A stretch of DNA of 42,838 bases from an uncultured Pelagibacteraceae bacterium. Its GTDB lineage: Bacteria > Pseudomonadota > Alphaproteobacteria > Pelagibacterales > Pelagibacteraceae. The stretch covers positions 1 through 42,838 of the forward strand of contig CACNHI010000004.1 of the NCBI GenBank assembly GCA_902620265.1, given 5' to 3'. Positions 37,930 through 42,838 of this stretch are shown here, in pieces; the stretch's first letter is position 1; each line of letters begins with the position of its first letter. A model generated the notes under the pieces. It had not been told where the DNA came from and did not search any database. It saw only the letters and a program-made list of their open reading frames with translations. A program made the position numbers and the translations under genes.

Positions 37930-39360
37930 TTATTGTTTTACTTTAATTGTTTTATTTATTTTTGATATCTTAAGACTTTTTTTCTGTCCATTAGTCCATT
38001 GGATAATAACACTTCGAATCTTCTCACCTTTTCGTAAACCAAAATGGGCTACGGGTTCCATTTGACACAAGTATCCAGATCCAGCATCAATAGTTTTGGA
38101 ATGTTTTCTTAAATTCGAAATTAAAGTAACTGTAGCACCTCTTGCTGGTGCACCAAATTTATTTAATGGTTGAATTCTAATATAATTGAACTTTTCTTTT
38201 ATATCTGCCTTGTAAAGACTTAGTGGTTGCATGCCGCTTTCACCATGAGCAACTAACAATTCTAGTATCCCATCATTATCAATATCAGCAACTGCTGCTC
38301 CTGTACCTAAGCCAAAATATTCTAAACCCACTTGTATATCTATTTTTTTTAACACTCCATTATCTAAAATCTTAAATAATTTATTTGGTTGGCCAATATT
38401 ATTCATAAATATTTCATCAAAACCATCATTATCAAAATCTGCAGATATAACTGTTCTTATACGAGTTGGTTCGTTAAAATCAGGTTGAGCAATATCTGTA
38501 AATTCATTTCCGTCTAAAGCAAATATTCTATGATTTCCATTCCAGTTTGAACTTACAATATCTAATTGTCCTCTATAAAAAACATCAGAAAGAGTTGTGC
38601 CTCTCCCATTTTCATATTTGTCTTGAACCTCATACTCATTTGCTAATTCTGTAAAAGAACCGTTATTATTTTTGTATAAAAAATTTGATCCTCTCTCGTT
38701 TGCAGCAAAAATATCAGTATTATCTGAAATTATATGTCCAGCAACAACTGCTCTTCCACCAGTAACTCTATCAATTTTTAATTTTGGTGCTTTATCGATT
38801 AGTAAATTGTTATTTAGTTCATAAAATCTGGTAGGGCCACCATAATTTGCAACATAAAATCCATATACACCGTTACCGTTACGATCAACGCACACAACAG
38901 ATCTTCCAGCGGTAAGATTTAATGATGTTTTATTTTCCTCTATTTCAAATAAATCAAAGAATTTTTTTTGTTTTTTATCAAGAAGCCTGTCTGAATATTT
39001 TTTATCTCCACTATAAGTATCTGTATTCAAAAAATAAATTTCCTCGAAACCATCTTTATCAATATCGCAAGCTGCAACACCAATAGTTTTTTTTTCTGCA
39101 TCATTGAATATTTCATTATCTATTGTATTTACCAAATTATTATTCTCAAAACCTAAGGCTAAGTTTTTATATCCAAACCCAGTAACTACAAATTCAAATT
39201 TATTATCATTATTTACATCCGAAACTGCCACTCCGTAACTAAGTCTTGGTTCATTGTTCTCAATAATACCTGATATATCTTTAAAAAATTCTGCGGCAGC
39301 AAAAGAAAAGTAAAAAGGAAAGAAAAATATATAAATTATAAATCTTTTAGCTGCTGTCAT
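37930..39360 (-). CDS. FG-GAP/VCBS repeat protein with ASPIC/UnbV C-terminal domain
   Basis: Repeated DVNNDNKFEF/DIDKDGFEEIYF/DFDNDGFDEIFM/DIDNDGILELLVAH; APARGATVTLISN ... SVIIQWTNGQ. Confidence 0.87.
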   Translation of the reverse strand: MTAAKRFIIYIFFFPFYFSFAAAEFFKDISGIIENNEPRLSYGVAVSDVNNDNKFEFVVTGFGYKNLALGFENNNLVNTIDNEIFNDAEKKTIGVAACDIDKDGFEEIYFLNTDTYSGDKKYSDRLLDKKQKKFFDLFEIEENKTSLNLTAGRSVVCVDRNGNGVYGFYVANYGGPTRFYELNNNLLIDKAPKLKIDRVTGGRAVVAGHIISDNTDIFAANERGSNFLYKNNNGSFTELANEYEVQDKYENGRGTTLSDVFYRGQLDIVSSNWNGNHRIFALDGNEFTDIAQPDFNEPTRIRTVISADFDNDGFDEIFMNNIGQPNKLFKILDNGVLKKIDIQVGLEYFGLGTGAAVADIDNDGILELLVAHGESGMQPLSLYKADIKEKFNYIRIQPLNKFGAPARGATVTLISNLRKHSKTIDAGSGYLCQMEPVAHFGLRKGEKIRSVIIQWTNGQKKSLKISKINKTIKVKQ

Positions 39361-39365
39361 GATTT

Positions 39366-39926
39366 TTAATAATTGCTAATCCTTCCTTTTAAAATTAGAT
39401 TTTTGTCCACAACAACAATCTCACCTGAGGCTGATCCCACGCCTAAAATAGAATTAATAACAACGTAATGAGTAACTAGAACTAAGTTTTTATCGCCTCT
39501 CCATTTTTTTATGAATTTTTTTAAATTTTTAATTTGTTTATCCTCATTAGCAGCAAACTTTTCATCATAAAAAGAATTAAGAGCATCAAAGGTTTTAAAA
39601 TCACTAAAAGCATAAAATGCAGTATCCTTACACCTGCACCATTCACTACTTAGAACTAAATCTATAGGAATTTGATTTTTTTCAAAAAAGTTTCCAATTT
39701 TTTTCGATTGGATTATTCCTTTTTTATTTAAATTTCTTTGAGTTGAACAATCACTTAATATAAATCCTGAAGGGTCACCATTGCCTGGTGCTAGTGAGTG
39801 TCTGATAAAAATAATATTTTTACCTTTTTTAAGTGTATTTATTAAATTTTCTTCAGTTTTGGATTGGTTTGGAATGATGAAAAGAACTAAAAAAAAAATA
39901 AATATTTTTTTTTTAAAGTAAAACAT
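39366..39926 (-). CDS. Histidine phosphatase (phosphoglycerate mutase-like) family protein, secreted
   Basis: IIFIRHSLAPGNGDP, LVLSSEWCRCKDTA, LVLVTHYVVINSILG; N-terminal signal. Confidence 0.85.
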   Translation of the reverse strand: MFYFKKKIFIFFLVLFIIPNQSKTEENLINTLKKGKNIIFIRHSLAPGNGDPSGFILSDCSTQRNLNKKGIIQSKKIGNFFEKNQIPIDLVLSSEWCRCKDTAFYAFSDFKTFDALNSFYDEKFAANEDKQIKNLKKFIKKWRGDKNLVLVTHYVVINSILGVGSASGEIVVVDKNLILKGRISNY

Positions 39927-40296
39927 AAATAAGAATAAAAATTTGTAAAAAGTTTATAATCACAGAAGCTGCATGCAAATATTTAAATTTACTCTCTTTC
40001 TTTTGATCTCTCGCATTATTAATCATCGGCATTAATACAAATAATGAGATAGCAAAAAGAATTGCTATGGAAAGGAGAAGATAAAAATCAAAATTTATAA
40101 AGTCTTTATAAAATAAAAAAATACAAACTAGAGAGACTAATATTAAATTTATGCAGTAATAATAAGGAAAAATCGTTCTCACAAACCTTCTTGCATCTTT
40201 TTCTTTAAGGACTTTAAAAATTATAGGCGCAACCGCAAAAGAAAAAAACAACATTATGCCTAAAACGATTGACGGTAAAATAATTTCAATTTGCAT
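39913..40296 (-). CDS. DUF4149/TMEM205-like integral membrane protein
   Basis: Four hydrophobic helices; SFAVAPIIFKVLKEKDARRFVRTIFPYYY. Confidence 0.7.
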   Translation of the reverse strand: MQIEIILPSIVLGIMLFFSFAVAPIIFKVLKEKDARRFVRTIFPYYYCINLILVSLVCIFLFYKDFINFDFYLLLSIAILFAISLFVLMPMINNARDQKKESKFKYLHAASVIINFLQIFILIYVLL

Positions 40297-40314
40297 ATTG
40301 GTGTATATACCAAT
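40297..40314. promoter_or_regulatory. Palindrome abutting the start codon of the 39913-40296 gene
   Basis: ATTGGTGTATATACCAAT directly before the minus-strand ATG (40294-40296). Confidence 0.4.
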
Positions 40315-40350
40315 TTTTTTTCAATCAAATAGATGCAAAATGTCCTGAAT

Positions 40351-41199
40351 TTAATTTTTGTTTCTAATAAAAAGAACAAAAAATATAGATGTGATGAACA
40401 TTATAAGTGCATATGATGCTGTTGGAACTAGGTAAATCACATCATTAAAAATTTGAGATGCAACAAATACAGCCAATGTTCCATTTTGTAATCCACATTC
40501 AAGTGAAATACATCTTCTTTGTTCAATACCCGATGCAAACAACTTTGCTATAAAATATCCAATAGTCATCATAACTATATTAAGTACTAATGTAATAATC
40601 CCTGCCTGTTTAAGATAGGTTGTAATATTTTCCCACTCTTCAACCCAAATTGCCAAAAAAACAATAACAAATAATAAAAGTGAAATCCTTTGAATTAATT
40701 TTTCATTTGATGAAATAAATATTGTAGCAAATTTTCTAATTACCATACCAATAATTACAGGTAAGGTTACAACCAAAAACATTTTAATTGAAATTCCAAT
40801 CATTGAAATTTCTTTAGTTAAATAATTTACTTGTAAGAGATCTGCTGATTTAAAAACTATAAACGGAACTGAAATAATACTTACTAAACTAATAATTGCT
40901 GTTAATGAAACTGATAACGCAACATCACCATTGGCAAATTTAGTTAGTACATTTGAGGTTACCCCACCCGGAGCAGCTGCTATAATCATCACACCTAACG
41001 CTAGTTCTAAAGGTGTTTTAAATATTTTGATTAACATAAAAGCAACAATTGGAAGAATAATTAATTGACAAATTACACCTAAAAGAAAATCCTTTGGTTG
41101 ACTAATAACTCTTATAAAATCTTTGATTGTTAGTCCTAATCCTAGAGTTAACATTATCAAAGCTAATGCAATTGGTGCAATTTTAGTTACAATTTCCAT
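40351..41199 (-). CDS. Bile acid:sodium symporter (BASS) family transporter
   Basis: LGLGLTIKDFIRVISQPKDFLLGVICQLIILPIVAF, AAAPGGVTSNVLTKFANGDVALSVSLTA, ECGLQNGTLAVFVA; start trimmed from 41361 to 41199 (MEIVTKIAP). Confidence 0.85.
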   Translation of the reverse strand: MEIVTKIAPIALALIMLTLGLGLTIKDFIRVISQPKDFLLGVICQLIILPIVAFMLIKIFKTPLELALGVMIIAAAPGGVTSNVLTKFANGDVALSVSLTAIISLVSIISVPFIVFKSADLLQVNYLTKEISMIGISIKMFLVVTLPVIIGMVIRKFATIFISSNEKLIQRISLLLFVIVFLAIWVEEWENITTYLKQAGIITLVLNIVMMTIGYFIAKLFASGIEQRRCISLECGLQNGTLAVFVASQIFNDVIYLVPTASYALIMFITSIFFVLFIRNKN

Positions 41200-41254
41200 T
41201 TTATGCCATATTAACTTATTATATAGACATCGTAAATATATGTAAAAAAAACTT

Positions 41255-42166
41255 ATGCTTTCAAATAAAGAAATAATTTGTCCAATTAACCTTCTAGATG
41301 TTGCACATAAAAAAAAAGATATTCCTGCAGGAATTGTAAATGCTGGAAAAATGCTTCCCATGCTATCAGTAATAGATGCGGTTAAAGAAAATTTGATAAA
41401 TCCTATTTTAATTGGTGATAAAGATGAAATTCAAAAATGTGCCGAAGAATTACAATTTGATATTTCAAAATATGAAATTATCCATGAACCTAAAGAAAAC
41501 TCAACAGCTAAAATAGCTGCAAAACTAGCTTCTCAAGGAAAAATAAAAATTATAGTTAAAGGTCATATTCATACAGATGTTTTAATGAAAGAGGTAATTA
41601 AGAAAGAATATAATTTGTTAGGAAAGACTAGACTAAGCCATATTTGGCACATGACATTGGAAAAAAATGATCAGCCAATAATAATAACTGATGGCGCTTT
41701 AAATGTTTCTCCAAATGTAAAAACAAAAATGCATATTCTTAAAAATGTAATAAATTTTTGTCATAGAATTGGTATTGAAAAACCAAAAGTTTCTGTTCTT
41801 TCAGCAACTGAAGAAGTTTTAGACAGTGTTCAAAGTTCTATTGATGCAAAAGAAATAACTGAGCTTGCTAAAAAAGAAAATCTTAAAGCAGATGTCTTTG
41901 GACCATTAGCTTTTGACAATAGTGTGTCTAAAAAATCATCTGGAATTAAAGGTATTAAAAATTCAGTCGCCGGCCAAGCCGATGTTTTGTTGGTTCCTAA
42001 TGTGGAAGCAGGTAATGCATTAGTAAAAATGATGATATATTTTATGGGTGCATGTGCAGCTGGAGTTGTGGTTGGTGGAAAAGTTCCAGTAGTAATAACA
42101 AGCAGATCTGATGAGGCAACTGCTAGGATGGCATCTATAGCAGCTGCAGTAGTTGCATTAGATTAA
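41255..42166 (+). CDS. Phosphate acetyl/butyryltransferase family protein (Pta/Ptb-like)
   Basis: LIGDKDEIQKCAEE, VKGHIHTDVLMKEVI, HIWHMTLEKNDQPIIITDGALNVSP, DVLLVPNVEAGNALVKMMIYF, PVVITSRSDEATARMASIA. Confidence 0.88.
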   Translation: MLSNKEIICPINLLDVAHKKKDIPAGIVNAGKMLPMLSVIDAVKENLINPILIGDKDEIQKCAEELQFDISKYEIIHEPKENSTAKIAAKLASQGKIKIIVKGHIHTDVLMKEVIKKEYNLLGKTRLSHIWHMTLEKNDQPIIITDGALNVSPNVKTKMHILKNVINFCHRIGIEKPKVSVLSATEEVLDSVQSSIDAKEITELAKKENLKADVFGPLAFDNSVSKKSSGIKGIKNSVAGQADVLLVPNVEAGNALVKMMIYFMGACAAGVVVGGKVPVVITSRSDEATARMASIAAAVVALD

Positions 42167-42191
42167 TAATCAAAATATAAATACTGCCAAA

Positions 42192-42838
42192 ATGGGAATT
42201 CAATACTTAAAAAAAGCCGTCAAAACTGCTTCAACAGATGATACAAAAACTCGAGATATAGTTCAAAATTTATTATCTGAATTAGAAAAATCTAAAGAAG
42301 ATGGTTGTAAAGAACTTACAAAAAAATTTGATAAATTTGATGGAGAGATAGTTGTTTCTAAAGATAAAATTAATGAAATAAATAAGTCGCTAGATCAAAA
42401 AACTAAGGATGATATTCAATTTTCATATGAAAGAGTAAGAAAATTTGCAGAAGCACAACTGAAAAATTATGGACAAGATTTTGAGGTAGAGCTTTCAAAA
42501 GGACTTTATGCTGGTCAAAAATTAGTTCCCGTTAATACTGCAGGATGCTACATACCTGGTGGAAGGTATGCCCATATAGCGTCAGCTGTTATGAGTGTAA
42601 CAACTGCAAAAGTTGCTGGTGTAAAAAATATAATTGCTTGCAGTCCTCCAAAAGAAAAAATGGGTGCGCATCCAGCTATTATATATACTGCAAATCTTTG
42701 TGGAGCTGATGTGATTTTAAATCTTGGTGGCGTTCCAGCTATTGCAGCAATGACTTATGGATTGTTCGGAAATGAACCTGCAGATATATTAGTTGGACCT
42801 GGTAATCAATTTGTTGCAGAAGCAAAAAGAATTTTATT
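42192..42838 (+). CDS. Histidinol dehydrogenase superfamily protein, partial (HisD or sulfopropanediol dehydrogenase HpsN-like)
   Basis: Manual translation MGIQYLKKAVKTAS...LVPVNTAGCYIPGGRYAHIASAVMSVTTAKVAGVKNIIACSPPKEK...NLGGVPAIAAMTYGLFGNEPADILVGPGNQFVAEAKRIL; runs off the window. Confidence 0.85.
   Translation, partial: MGIQYLKKAVKTASTDDTKTRDIVQNLLSELEKSKEDGCKELTKKFDKFDGEIVVSKDKINEINKSLDQKTKDDIQFSYERVRKFAEAQLKNYGQDFEVELSKGLYAGQKLVPVNTAGCYIPGGRYAHIASAVMSVTTAKVAGVKNIIACSPPKEKMGAHPAIIYTANLCGADVILNLGGVPAIAAMTYGLFGNEPADILVGPGNQFVAEAKRIL

Noticed and set aside
1-42838. CRISPR arrays, IS elements, prophage or toxin-antitoxin pairs
   Set aside because: No regular direct repeats with spacers, transposase/integrase motifs or phage structural genes were recognised in either the ORF set or the intergenic regions.

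Overview
AT-rich bacterial chromosome window with densely packed genes, about 45 of them. Gene content and protein style suggest a SAR11/Pelagibacter-like alphaproteobacterium; this is an inference, since no rRNA is present. Core blocks are: (1) a methylthioadenosine salvage cluster (class II aldolase/MtnB-like, mtnA, GFA protein, mtnP, apt); (2) a divergent taurine/amine module (tauABC-like transporter with an unusually long permease; omega-aminotransferase, alanine dehydrogenase, SET-domain protein, dimethylglycine dehydrogenase-like oxidoreductase); (3) redox and housekeeping genes (PQQ sugar dehydrogenase, GMC oxidoreductase, MsrB, SRAP protein, FG-GAP/UnbV protein, two BASS-family transporters, Pta/Ptb-like protein, and a partial HisD/HpsN-family dehydrogenase). 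Three blocks of surface-glycan genes are interleaved with these (about 0.9-3.0, 5.9-10.6 and 23.6-31.4 kb). There is one tRNA with a CAU anticodon. Short ORFs missing from the supplied track were found by manual reading: a 59-aa 8-Cys zinc-ribbon protein sharing a region containing two Fur-box-like palindromes with an uncharacterised gene, a 33-aa hydrophobic peptide linked by an ATGA overlap between the SRAP and msrB genes, and a 47-aa membrane peptide. A strong terminator hairpin lies between tauA and tauB, and a nested palindrome lies in the tauA/aminotransferase divergent promoter region. No CRISPR array, IS element or prophage was recognised. All product calls come from reading protein sequence by eye; no database search was run.
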